A DNA stretch of 58,424 nt from DASRQK01 sp964436635 (GCA_964436635.1 CAYTDM010000013.1:1-58424); one strand, 5' to 3'; counted from the first letter of the stretch, positions 42,703-51,227 are shown. The notes: a model not told the origin generated them from the sequence alone. Translations and numbers: made by a program.

Positions 42703-42733
42703 CAAAGGTACATGATTTGTCAGGTATTTGAAA
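42703..42733 (-). promoter_or_regulatory. promoter of the carA leader
   Basis: Minus strand TACCTTTG (42710-42703), preceded after 19 bases by TTTC (42733-42730) in place of TTTG. Predicted leader of roughly 135 bases. Confidence 0.6.
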
Positions 42734-42757
42734 AGAAAAATTTAATTATTTTTAAAC

Positions 42758-43813
42758 ATGAATAGAAACTTTGCGCGATTAAACCACCCATTCTTTCTCC
42801 TTCTTTTCGCATCCATATTACTTACAAGTTGCGATCGAGGATCAAGTAGCAATGAAAATGAATTAAATAAAGAAGATTCTTTGCGCATGCATGCTGAAAC
42901 CGTGGCCAGTGAATTAATTCGTGAACGATTACGACCAAAGACTGCAGCAGACATTAAGTTGAAAAAATCCATTCGTTTTGAAGCCTACACCTTGGAGGAT
43001 CAGTATGATGTAGATGGGAAAATGCGACAATTTCAATGGGATAAAATAAAAGAAAAATTAGCCTGGATAGAAACTTTTCAGCTGCGCAAAAAACGCTATG
43101 CGGTTCTTCAAAATTATAAAAACATTAACGGTGAGGCGCCCCTGGTGAAAACCTTCGTGCGAAATGAATATACTCGAGTATCCGACACCTTAGGTACAGA
43201 ACGCTATCAGTCCGTTCCTTTATACTTAGATAAGGTAGAAAGTTCGCCTGAAATTTACGGAAAAGATGGGTCTTTAGTTTCTGTGCTTGGCAGTGACAGT
43301 GCGTCCTTCATCCATATAGAGGGTCTTTCTTTTCCTGGGACTTGGTTCGTACCTAAGAATTATGTTAAGCTATTGAAGGAAACGAAATCCTTTCATAAAG
43401 TGGTGGTGGTAGACGTGACGAATCAACACATCTGTGCGCTGGAAAAAATTGATGATGAATGGCATATATTAAGCATGAATCCAGCGACCACCGGCATTCA
43501 TAAACCACCCTATGCCCACGAAACACCTTTAGGGCAATTTGTCATCCAAGATAAAAAAGAGAAAATGTATTTTTTGAAAGACGGATCGAGGACGGAAATA
43601 GCGGGGTTCGCACCGTATGCAAGCCGCTTTACAAACGGAGGATACATTCATGGCGTACCTACGAATTACCCTGAGAAAAATATCATTGAATATAGTTGGT
43701 CCTTAGGCACGACACCACGTTCTCACATGTGTGTTAGAAATGCTTCCTCGCACGCCCAATTTATATACGATTGGAGCGATTCATGGTCCTCCTTGGTGGT
43801 AGTTATTGATTAG
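42758..43813 (+). CDS. L,D-transpeptidase-family lipoprotein
   Basis: 351 residues. Lipobox LLTSC with Cys25. After a variable region, a YkuD L,D-transpeptidase domain occupies about 213-350: HETPLGQFVI, catalytic-site His298 (YIHGV) and nucleophile Cys325 in SHMCVRN, where the family normally has SHGCVR. Such enzymes form 3-3 crosslinks or link proteins to peptidoglycan. The Gly to Met change next to the nucleophile is unusual. Divergent from carA and followed by a second, different L,D-transpeptidase gene. Confidence 0.85.
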   Translation: MNRNFARLNHPFFLLLFASILLTSCDRGSSSNENELNKEDSLRMHAETVASELIRERLRPKTAADIKLKKSIRFEAYTLEDQYDVDGKMRQFQWDKIKEKLAWIETFQLRKKRYAVLQNYKNINGEAPLVKTFVRNEYTRVSDTLGTERYQSVPLYLDKVESSPEIYGKDGSLVSVLGSDSASFIHIEGLSFPGTWFVPKNYVKLLKETKSFHKVVVVDVTNQHICALEKIDDEWHILSMNPATTGIHKPPYAHETPLGQFVIQDKKEKMYFLKDGSRTEIAGFAPYASRFTNGGYIHGVPTNYPEKNIIEYSWSLGTTPRSHMCVRNASSHAQFIYDWSDSWSSLVVVID

Positions 43814-43899
43814 TTATGATCTATGTGTTTACACAGCTTTAATAAGCAATTTAACAATTTATAACACTTTCATTTTTAATACTATTAAATAAAATTCTG

Positions 43900-43907
43900 T
43901 ACTTTTG
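43900..43907 (+). promoter_or_regulatory. candidate -7 element for the second L,D-transpeptidase gene
   Basis: TACTTTTG six bases before the start codon region; if used, the 5' leader would be almost absent. No TTG at -33. Confidence 0.4.
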
Positions 43908-43912
43908 TAAGT

Positions 43913-44644
43913 ATGTTCAAAAGATTAGTGCCTGGAATCATTCTATTTTTCAGTATTTTAAGTTTTCCTTTTCTTATAGGTAATCGCGCTTCGATTACCC
44001 CTGGAATCGACGTGTTGCTTGCCGAAAACTTAGAAACCCAACAACTCTATCAACGCGTAGGCTTGGATTCGCTCCTTGATTACGCGGCGTTTGAGCAGGC
44101 CTATTTGGGATACAAACAAATCAGCCCTAAAAAGAAAGAACGGCTTTCCATTATTGATTTCACAAAACCTTCTACAGAAAAAAGACTTTTTGTAATCGAT
44201 TTGGAAAATGAAGAATTATTATTTCATACGGTGGTCGCGCACGGACGCAACAGCGGCGAACAGTATGCAAGAGAATTTTCAAACCGCCATGGCTCTTTCC
44301 AAAGTTCTTTGGGTTTTTTCCTCACGGCAAACACCTATTATGGTTCCAATGGATACTCATTAGTCATTGACGGATTAGAAAAAGGGATTAACGACCAGGC
44401 AAAAGCCAGAGCTGTCGTCATTCATGGGGCAGATTATTGCAGTGAAGATTTCGTAAATCAACATGGACGGCTTGGACGCAGTTATGGCTGCCCTGCCCTA
44501 CCTCATGAGGTCAATCGCGCTGTGATTGACGAAATTAAAGGCGGAAGCCTGCTGTACATTTATGCAGAAGATTCAGGGTACGAAACGAAAAGTGCTTGGT
44601 TAAAAAACAATCAACCAACCACTTCCTCTAAAAGTTTTTCATAG
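43913..44644 (+). CDS. murein L,D-transpeptidase catalytic domain protein (YkuD_2 type)
   Basis: 243 residues with an N-terminal signal or anchor segment (about 1-25). Catalytic His171 (VVIHGADYC) and Cys193 in GRSYGCPALP are present, with GSFQSSLGFFLTANTYYG upstream, a signature of this subfamily. Acts on peptidoglycan in the periplasm; different subfamily from the preceding gene. Its last 17 bases overlap the convergent acetyltransferase gene, within a 35-bp tandem duplication. Confidence 0.9.
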   Translation: MFKRLVPGIILFFSILSFPFLIGNRASITPGIDVLLAENLETQQLYQRVGLDSLLDYAAFEQAYLGYKQISPKKKERLSIIDFTKPSTEKRLFVIDLENEELLFHTVVAHGRNSGEQYAREFSNRHGSFQSSLGFFLTANTYYGSNGYSLVIDGLEKGINDQAKARAVVIHGADYCSEDFVNQHGRLGRSYGCPALPHEVNRAVIDEIKGGSLLYIYAEDSGYETKSAWLKNNQPTTSSKSFS

Positions 44645-44689
44645 GCGCTGCGGGCACTTCCTCTAAAAGTTTTTCATAGGCTCTGCGGG
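44620..44689. repeat. 35-bp tandem duplication at convergent gene ends
   Basis: Units 44620-44654 and 44655-44689 differ at a single base, and a third copy begins at 44690 for about ten bases. The left unit holds the stop codons of both convergent genes (44642-44644 on plus, 44628-44630 on minus). As 35 is not a multiple of three, the acetyltransferase reads the second copy in another frame. Confidence 0.95.
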
Positions 44690-45176
44690 CACTTCCTCGG
44701 AAATAAACTTCTCCACAGTATGAATATCCAAGCTTATTAAACAAATGCAGCATGGCTGCGTTGTCATAATTAGTGTCAGCTCTTAAAGACCGGATTCGAT
44801 TTAATTTTGCATAATTTTCTGCTTCCAAAAGCAAGCGAGTGCCCACGCCTTTTCCTAAAAATTCATCACTGACTGCTACTCGGTGATATACGACAAAATC
44901 ACCATCGCTTAACCATTTTCCTTCAATCGCTCCATAAGCGGGTTCGTCATTTATGGCCAAGACTATATATCCAGCGAGCCTATTCTCACACATAAGCACA
45001 TAACCAATGCCCTTTCGAATGTCCTCTTGAACTACGCTTCTATTTGGGTATCCATCTTGCCATTGTTGACTTCCTTCTGCCTTTCGCCTTGCAATTCCTT
45101 GTGCCAACAAATCCCAGATGCCTTCCACATCTGATGGCATCGCTTGTCTAAATTCAAAATTCTCTTGTCTGCTCAT
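44628..45176 (-). CDS. GNAT-family N-acetyltransferase
   Basis: 182 residues. Acetyl-CoA-binding motif A is visible in VSDEFLGKGVGTRLLLEAE (the GKGVGT loop), followed by LRADTNYDNAAMLHLFNKLGY, the usual C-terminal GNAT segment. Substrate unknown. Its start overlaps the stop of the upstream GNAT gene by one base (TAATG). The last twelve or so residues (PAAPMKNF and preceding) come from the 35-bp duplication read out of frame; removal of one copy would give an end ...LLEEVVG. Confidence 0.9.
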   Translation of the reverse strand: MSRQENFEFRQAMPSDVEGIWDLLAQGIARRKAEGSQQWQDGYPNRSVVQEDIRKGIGYVLMCENRLAGYIVLAINDEPAYGAIEGKWLSDGDFVVYHRVAVSDEFLGKGVGTRLLLEAENYAKLNRIRSLRADTNYDNAAMLHLFNKLGYSYCGEVYFRGSARRAYEKLLEEVPAAPMKNF

Positions 45177-45733
45177 TAATTTTGTCCGTTTAATGATCGT
45201 TCATTAATTTGGTATGCTGATTTTTTTAATTTGTAAACAATGTTCATTTTTGGTTCTTCGCCATAATACGCGATTGGGATCTCTGCCTCTTTTTCGGCCC
45301 CAATTTTTACAATCGATTTCTGGGATCGGAAATTTTTTGAACCAATATGGAATACCACGCTTTCAACAAACTGAAATGCATAGGCTAGCATTAATCGCTT
45401 TACTTCCATATTGTATCCATCCCCCCAAACCGATCTAGAAAAGAATGTATATCCAATCAAAATTTCATTTTGCTCGGCATCATAATCGTAAAATCGAGTG
45501 CATCCAATCAATTTCTTACTGGATAGATGAACGATTTTAAATGCACCTCCACTTCGCATAGCTCCTTCAAAAAAGCGCCTAAACACGGGTTCTTGCCATC
45601 GATCTGGATTGGGGTGCATTTCCCAAATTAACGGATCCTTTGCTACCTCATATAAGGCATTAAAATCATTTTCTTCCAACGGAAAGAGGCCTACTCGAGG
45701 CCCTATTAATGTGGGCTGAAAATCCATGTTCAT
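45176..45733 (-). CDS. GNAT-family acetyltransferase, RimJ/RimL type
   Basis: 185 residues. LIGPRVGLFPLEENDFNALYEVAKDPLIWEMHP is the RimL-like N terminus, with IGYTFFSRSVWGDGYNMEVKRLMLAYAF as the cofactor-binding region. Acetylates an amine whose identity cannot be read. Translationally coupled to the next GNAT gene. A 19-bp tandem repeat lies just upstream of its start. Confidence 0.88.
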   Translation of the reverse strand: MNMDFQPTLIGPRVGLFPLEENDFNALYEVAKDPLIWEMHPNPDRWQEPVFRRFFEGAMRSGGAFKIVHLSSKKLIGCTRFYDYDAEQNEILIGYTFFSRSVWGDGYNMEVKRLMLAYAFQFVESVVFHIGSKNFRSQKSIVKIGAEKEAEIPIAYYGEEPKMNIVYKLKKSAYQINERSLNGQN

Positions 45734-45744
45734 TACGATTTAAG

Positions 45745-45782
45745 TATGATTATAAATTTAAAATATGATTATAAATTTAAAC
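45745..45782. repeat. 19-bp tandem repeat upstream of the acetyltransferase pair
   Basis: TATGATTATAAATTTAAA occurs at 45745-45762 and 45764-45781 with period 19. It occupies most of the short space between the GNAT start (45733) and the DUF4249 stop (45802). Confidence 0.9.
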
Positions 45783-45801
45783 AAGATAAATATACAAGAA
45801 T

Positions 45802-46584
45802 TTATGGAATGGTGAGTTCGTATTCGAGCAGCGAATAGGCACTAAAATATCCCAACGCATCTCCAGATATATTCGAAATGGGATTGGATGGCGAGGCTGC
45901 TGAGGGATGAGTAGCCGCATAACTGGCCCAGTACTGATAATTCGCTGCATCGATCATCCGACGACGAATACGTACGTAATCAGAAGATTCCAGTTCCAAA
46001 TCAAAGTTTAACAGTTCATGCGTCACGTATTTTCCATCATTATAAAGGTCTTGAAACACCTGCATATGCTTCCATGTTGTACCGTTTAAGCTAATAAAAT
46101 ACTGATAAAAATTTCTTTCTCCCGGCGGATCCAAAAACTTCATGGTAATAAATTTATTTTGCTTATTAAAAAACGTTCCTATAGATATCCCAATGGAATC
46201 AATCGGAACTGGAGCTGGCATTTTTGAAATTGCTGAAAATGTTAGCTCACCTATTTGTACCTGCAATGTGTAGGTAGCACCGACCATGCCTCTAAAAACA
46301 GATGATCGATAGACCCCGTCCTTCTCCTGCCTATAATCCCAAGACCGTCCAAATTGATCCGTAACTCGAACCTTTGCATCATTTACAGGCTGGACCGAAT
46401 CAGTAGCCTGAATGGGATGAGAATAATAAATGTGAACTTCTTGGCTTTGTTGACGATTTACAATTTCACCGACAATGACGACTTTTGGTGGCACGGCTGG
46501 AAAGATTAAATCAATTTTGTCTTCACATCCCATGCAAATGATCACTGTCAACCCTAAAACAAAATGCACAAGCAATCTAATCAT
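45802..46584 (-). CDS. DUF4249-family lipoprotein
   Basis: 260 residues from the ATG at 46584; the frame extends into the receptor gene, but MIRLLVHFVLGLTVIICMGC is a lipoprotein signal with lipobox MGC. EDKIDLIFPAVPPKVVIVGEI follows, the family's normal start. DUF4249 proteins are outer-membrane-associated partners of TonB-dependent receptors in Bacteroidota, probably in uptake of an unknown ligand. Separated from the receptor gene by only four bases. Confidence 0.88.
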   Translation of the reverse strand: MIRLLVHFVLGLTVIICMGCEDKIDLIFPAVPPKVVIVGEIVNRQQSQEVHIYYSHPIQATDSVQPVNDAKVRVTDQFGRSWDYRQEKDGVYRSSVFRGMVGATYTLQVQIGELTFSAISKMPAPVPIDSIGISIGTFFNKQNKFITMKFLDPPGERNFYQYFISLNGTTWKHMQVFQDLYNDGKYVTHELLNFDLELESSDYVRIRRRMIDAANYQYWASYAATHPSAASPSNPISNISGDALGYFSAYSLLEYELTIP

Positions 46585-46588
46585 CGTT

Positions 46589-48871
46589 TTAAAATTTAAA
46601 GTTCCAAGACACCGATGGTACCACACCGAATAAGGCAATTCTATAAATTTCAGTACGCCCTTGATCCAACTCTGATTCCCGAAAATCAAGCATAAATGCG
46701 TTTTTTCGATTATATAGATTATAGAAACCAATATTCCAATTAGAAGATTTATTATTTGACATAGCTTGGTGGTAGGTCAGGGAAAGATCAAAGCGATGAT
46801 AGGAAGGCATCCGCTCTGCATTGCGCTGTGCGTAATAATACACCGTCTCCCCTTGAATGGAATATTTACTGCTGGGAATAGAAACGGCATTACCAGTTGC
46901 ATAGATAAAATTACCTGACACACTCCATCGAGGAGCAATCGCATACATCGTTACGATCGATAAATCATGTGGGCGATCTTGCCTGGCATGAAATGAACGC
47001 CCTTGGTTAAGTGCATCAAATTGCCTGGTCGACTTCGACCAAGTATAGGCCACCCACCCCTGCCATTTTCCTGCACTTTTCTTTAATTGAAACTCTGCTC
47101 CGAATGCTTTTCCCTTTCCATGTGTGATGACTTGCTGGATTTGGGTGATTTGCTGTACCGATACGCCTTCTTTATACTCAATTTGATTATATAAACGTTT
47201 AAAAAAAGTTTCTATAGACCAGGAGTAGGCGTTTCCTGACCATGATTTAAAATATCCAAGGCTCCCTTGCAACGCGCGTTGCGGTTTAAGATCACGATCA
47301 CTTAATACCCAATGATCTGTAGGCAAATGAGTCGTATTACTAAACAATTGATGAATAAATTGTGAATTAATATTCAAGGATGCATAAATAGTGGATTGTG
47401 GACGAAAGCTGAATGTCGCGGATAATCGAGGTTCTAAAGTCGGAGCCAAACCTTTCAAAAAACTACTTCTAAGTCCTGCACCTATTGATAAATGAGCACT
47501 CGGCTGCCATTCTTGAGACACGTACAGCGTAGTTTCATGCTGTTTTTGAACAGGTACATGGATCGTAGAAAACGCCTCCTTATCATCTGAATCAATTTGA
47601 TTTGGCGACAGTTTGATCCTCGAAAATAACATCCCAAACTTAAATTCGAAGCTGTTTGATGGCTTCCAAACATAGTCTTGCCGAATCGTACTTTGCCCTA
47701 TTTGAGAACCTATCTGATACTTTATGTTTGTGCTTTCTGTGTGAATGGAATAGTGATATTCACTGCCATTGATTCCCGTACGAACAGACCATTTATCATT
47801 CATCGCCACTTTCCATTCTGCGCGTAGCATTTTATTTCCCCAAGCAAAATCAAAAACATCCGAAAAGCCAAGTTGATCGGCCCCTTGATAGGCTGAAATA
47901 ATTAGTTCCTGGCGATCATTGATTTTCCATTGGTTTTTCACATGCAAATCGTAAAAATAAAGCCGGCTTTGGTTTATGCTTGTATCCTTTGATAATTTTA
48001 AAAAGAGGTCTGCATAGGTCCTTCTTCCACTCAACATTATCGACGATTTACCCTGTTGAATGGGAGTTTTAAGCAATAATTTCGAAGAAATCAATCCTAT
48101 ACCACCTTCCAAACTTTTCGCATTCAAATCACCGGGATTCATTTCAACATCAATCACAGAAGAAATTCGACCGCCATATTCAGCTGGCATATTCCCTTTA
48201 TAAAGATCAATTTTATTAATAGCGTCTTGATTAAATGTAGAAAAAAAACCAAACAAATGAGCAGGATTAAAGATGGTCACCCCATCCAACAACACGAGGT
48301 TTTGGTCCCCCATCCCACCTCGCACAAACAACTGATTACTGCCATCCCCTCCACCCGAAACCCCCGGCAAAAGCTGAAGACTTTTTAGGGCGTCGGCTTC
48401 GCCAAATAACACCGGAATTTTTTTCACTTCCGAAGTAAGTAGTTGGACTTTCCCTAATAGCAGATGCTTTTCAAGACTATGATTTCCATCGGTTTGCACG
48501 AGCACTTCTTCCAAATCTCCATTGGGCGACAAAGAAATTTGCATAACCGTATCTGCAGCTAAATGCAATTCAAATTCTTTGCGATTATAAGCAATATGTG
48601 AAAGGATGATTTGGTAAGTTCCTGACTTGACCGAAAGGTTAAATCGACCATTTTCATCCGATATTTCTTGATAATTAGCCGGTCCTGCCAAATAAATAGT
48701 CACTTGTGGAATCGGAGAATTTGTCTTTTCATGAACCACACGTCCTACAATTTTAACCTCGTTAGCTAATTGCGAAGCAAGAGCATTGGTATTTGAAGCA
48801 TTCATCCATGCAAGTACGGCGAAGCATACAGCATTGTACAATATTACCTTTTTACGGATGAAGTGTTTCAA
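46589..48871 (-). CDS. TonB-dependent receptor with carboxypeptidase-regulatory-like N-terminal domain
   Basis: 760 residues with a signal peptide (about 1-33). A carboxypeptidase-D regulatory-like beta domain occupies about 36-115 (VKIVGRVVHEKTNSPIPQVT), then the plug (FVRGGMGDQNLVLLDGVTIF and YKGNMPAEYGGRISSVIDVE, about 150-240) and a beta-barrel ending in aromatic Phe-Lys-Phe. Imports a ligand across the outer membrane using TonB energy; the ligand is not known. Operon with the DUF4249 lipoprotein. Promoter candidate at 48917-48949. Confidence 0.92.
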   Translation of the reverse strand: MKHFIRKKVILYNAVCFAVLAWMNASNTNALASQLANEVKIVGRVVHEKTNSPIPQVTIYLAGPANYQEISDENGRFNLSVKSGTYQIILSHIAYNRKEFELHLAADTVMQISLSPNGDLEEVLVQTDGNHSLEKHLLLGKVQLLTSEVKKIPVLFGEADALKSLQLLPGVSGGGDGSNQLFVRGGMGDQNLVLLDGVTIFNPAHLFGFFSTFNQDAINKIDLYKGNMPAEYGGRISSVIDVEMNPGDLNAKSLEGGIGLISSKLLLKTPIQQGKSSIMLSGRRTYADLFLKLSKDTSINQSRLYFYDLHVKNQWKINDRQELIISAYQGADQLGFSDVFDFAWGNKMLRAEWKVAMNDKWSVRTGINGSEYHYSIHTESTNIKYQIGSQIGQSTIRQDYVWKPSNSFEFKFGMLFSRIKLSPNQIDSDDKEAFSTIHVPVQKQHETTLYVSQEWQPSAHLSIGAGLRSSFLKGLAPTLEPRLSATFSFRPQSTIYASLNINSQFIHQLFSNTTHLPTDHWVLSDRDLKPQRALQGSLGYFKSWSGNAYSWSIETFFKRLYNQIEYKEGVSVQQITQIQQVITHGKGKAFGAEFQLKKSAGKWQGWVAYTWSKSTRQFDALNQGRSFHARQDRPHDLSIVTMYAIAPRWSVSGNFIYATGNAVSIPSSKYSIQGETVYYYAQRNAERMPSYHRFDLSLTYHQAMSNNKSSNWNIGFYNLYNRKNAFMLDFRESELDQGRTEIYRIALFGVVPSVSWNFKF

Positions 48872-48909
48872 AATTGATTAAAATACTGTATTATTGAAGG
48901 TTGAATGTC

Positions 48910-48954
48910 TAACCAACAAATATAAACGAATATAATTCTATTTAACCAACAAAT
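48910..48954. repeat. 12-bp direct repeat between divergent receptor and DUF1080 genes
   Basis: TAACCAACAAAT occurs at 48910-48921 and 48943-48954, 33 bases apart, about three helical turns. The left copy overlaps a minus-strand TATATTTG (48924-48917), a -7 element for the receptor gene, and the right copy carries a TTG (48949-48947) at the -33 position. Could be a regulator site or a small duplication. Confidence 0.6.
48917..48949 (-). promoter_or_regulatory. candidate promoter for the TonB receptor operon
   Basis: Minus strand TTG (48949-48947), 22 bases, TATATTTG (48924-48917). Spacing is at the long end for the phylum consensus. Confidence 0.5.
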
Positions 48955-48963
48955 TAAACAGTT

Positions 48964-49686
48964 ATGATAAAAAGAGCGAACATGGTACTTTTCGGTGCCC
49001 TTGCAATGACGCTAAATGCATGCAACAACACTCAAACAAACGATCAAGAGCAAACAGCTACTGCAGACACAGAATGGGTATCCCTATTCGATGGCAGCAC
49101 CACAAATGGATGGCATACGTATTTAAGAGACACGGTAGCTTCAGGTTGGACGGCTGTCGATGGTGAATTGCGTTTTGACCCATCGGTTCCAGCAGAAGGT
49201 CGCGGCGACATCGTTACGGATGGTTCGTATGAGAATTTTGAGCTCGAATTAGAGTGGAAGATTTCAGCGGGAGGAAATAGTGGAATTTTTATTGGTGTAC
49301 ATGAAGATTCAGCTTACAGCAACACATATAGAACTGGATTAGAAATGCAAGTGCTCGACAATATCGATGGAAAGGATAATCAAATTGAAACCCATTTGGC
49401 GGGCACACTTTATGACATGATGGGAAATTCGGAAGTTTCTCAACCAAAGCCAGTAGGCGAATGGAATGAAGTTAAAATTGTCAAAAACAATGGCCACATT
49501 ACCTTTTGGCTAAATGGCATTCAAACAGCTCATGTAGAGATCGGTAGTGATCAGTGGAATGAATTGTTAAATAACAGTAAATTTAAGGATTGGGAAGGCT
49601 TTGGCACTTATTCAAAAGGAAAAATTGGGTTACAAGACCATGGAGATGTGGTTGCTTACCGAAACATCCGAATTAAGGAATTGTAA
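48964..49686 (+). CDS. DUF1080-family (3-keto-disaccharide hydrolase-like) lipoprotein
   Basis: 240 residues. Lipobox LNAC with Cys20. One DUF1080 concanavalin-like domain: WVSLFDGSTTNGWHTYL at the start, ENFELELEWKISAGGNSGIFIGV in the middle, GKIGLQDHGDVVAYRNIRIKEL at the end. The family includes hydrolases acting on 3-keto sugars; the activity of this protein is not established. A second DUF1080 gene is at 54246-55001. Alone, divergent from the TonB receptor operon. Confidence 0.88.
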   Translation: MIKRANMVLFGALAMTLNACNNTQTNDQEQTATADTEWVSLFDGSTTNGWHTYLRDTVASGWTAVDGELRFDPSVPAEGRGDIVTDGSYENFELELEWKISAGGNSGIFIGVHEDSAYSNTYRTGLEMQVLDNIDGKDNQIETHLAGTLYDMMGNSEVSQPKPVGEWNEVKIVKNNGHITFWLNGIQTAHVEIGSDQWNELLNNSKFKDWEGFGTYSKGKIGLQDHGDVVAYRNIRIKEL

Positions 49687-49805
49687 AACTCTCCTTTTTT
49701 GCAATGCAGGAAAAGGGTGATGCGTTTATTCGCCGACGCAAATGTAGGACCTGAATAGTAAAACAGATAGAATAAACAGATAAGGAACAAGTTAAAGGCT
49801 TTTTG

Positions 49806-49813
49806 TACCTTTG
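49806..49813 (+). promoter_or_regulatory. candidate -7 element for purB
   Basis: TACCTTTG 18 bases before the purB ATG. It excludes the TTG at 49811 as a start codon. No clear -33 TTG. Confidence 0.5.
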
Positions 49814-49831
49814 CAAAAATATTTGAACAAC

Positions 49832-51181
49832 ATGTCATTATCTGCTTTAACTGCTATATCACCGATCGACGGAAGGTACCACGGTGCCACGAAGGAATTA
49901 GGAAATTATTTTTCAGAGTACGCATTAATCCGTTATCGAGTATTTATCGAAATAGAATATTTTATTGCCCTTTCAAAATCGGGCATCCCACAATTACAAG
50001 CACTTACAAATGCTAAAGAAGAAGAGCTACGTGCGATTTACCGTAGCTTTTCTTTGGAAGATGCAGAATGGATTAAGAACAAAGAAAAAGAAACCAATCA
50101 CGATGTGAAAGCGGTGGAGTACTTTGTGAAAAACAAATTCCATGATTTAGGATTGGGCGATGCGCTTGAGTTTATCCACTTTGGTCTTACTTCACAGGAC
50201 ATCAATAATACAGCCATCCCTTACAGTTGGAAATTAGCGCTAAATGAAGTTTACATTCCTTTATTAACCCGTGTTATCGAAACATTGGAGCGCTTTGCAG
50301 AGGAGTGGAAGGAAGTGCCACTTTTGGCCAGAACGCACGGGCAACCTGCTTCTCCGACCCGTTTAGGAAAAGAAATTTATGTGTTTGTGGAACGTTTAAA
50401 ACTGCAAGTTAACCAGTTAATTTCCATTCCATTTGCTGCGAAATTCGGCGGCGCGACTGGGAACTTTAACGCGCATCATGTCACGTATCCAGGCATTGAC
50501 TGGGTGGCTTTTGGCAATGAATTTGTTAATGAACAATTAGGTTTATATCGTTCGCAAACGACTACTCAGATCGAGCATTATGATTTTTTTGCTGCGCACT
50601 GCGACGCATTAAAAAGAATAAATAACATTTTGATCGATTTAGCTCGGGATTGTTGGACGTATATTTCAATGGATTATTTCAAACAGAAAATTACAGCTGG
50701 TCAAATTGGTTCATCGGCTATGCCACATAAAGTGAATCCAATTGATTTTGAGAATGCAGAGGGTAATTTAGGCATTGCGAACGCAATTTTAGAGCATTTG
50801 GCTTCAAAACTTCCTATTTCCCGTTTGCAACGCGACTTAACTGACTCTACTGTTTTAAGAAATATTGGGGTTCCTTTAGGGCATAATGTAATCGCACTGA
50901 AGTCTTTGTTAAGAGGCTTAGACAAGTTAATTCTAAACGAAACTCAGTTAGAAAACGATTTAGAAAATAACTGGGCAGTGGTTGCGGAAGCGATTCAAAC
51001 TATCTTAAGAAGAGAAGGATACGAAAAACCGTATGAGGCTTTAAAAGAGTTAACAAGAACGAATACTAAGGTAACGAAAGACACCATTGCTGTATTTGTG
51101 GATCAATTAAATGTGGATGATTCGGTAAAAGAGGAGTTGAAACAAATCACGCCTCAGAATTACACAGGAATTTGGAAATAA
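49832..51181 (+). CDS. purB: adenylosuccinate lyase
   Basis: 449 residues from the ATG at 49832. Two steps of purine synthesis: SAICAR to AICAR plus fumarate, and adenylosuccinate to AMP plus fumarate. ISPIDGRYHGATKELG at the N terminus, catalytic His in ARTHGQPASPTRLGKE, and the fumarase-family signature loop GSSAMPHKVNPIDFENAEGN near residue 292. Length and sequence match the larger proteobacterial/Bacteroidota type. Confidence 0.96.
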   Translation: MSLSALTAISPIDGRYHGATKELGNYFSEYALIRYRVFIEIEYFIALSKSGIPQLQALTNAKEEELRAIYRSFSLEDAEWIKNKEKETNHDVKAVEYFVKNKFHDLGLGDALEFIHFGLTSQDINNTAIPYSWKLALNEVYIPLLTRVIETLERFAEEWKEVPLLARTHGQPASPTRLGKEIYVFVERLKLQVNQLISIPFAAKFGGATGNFNAHHVTYPGIDWVAFGNEFVNEQLGLYRSQTTTQIEHYDFFAAHCDALKRINNILIDLARDCWTYISMDYFKQKITAGQIGSSAMPHKVNPIDFENAEGNLGIANAILEHLASKLPISRLQRDLTDSTVLRNIGVPLGHNVIALKSLLRGLDKLILNETQLENDLENNWAVVAEAIQTILRREGYEKPYEALKELTRTNTKVTKDTIAVFVDQLNVDDSVKEELKQITPQNYTGIWK

Positions 51182-51219
51182 GGTTACATTAGCCTGATGG
51201 TACCGTCCATAATATTGAT

Positions 51220-51227
51220 TATCTTTG
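51220..51227 (+). promoter_or_regulatory. candidate -7 element for nfu
   Basis: TATCTTTG 15 bases before the ATG at 51243; no TTG at -33. Confidence 0.45.

Noticed and set aside
49811..49831. TTG at 49811 as start of purB
   Set aside because: It is part of the -7 promoter element; the ATG at 49832 starts the conserved sequence.
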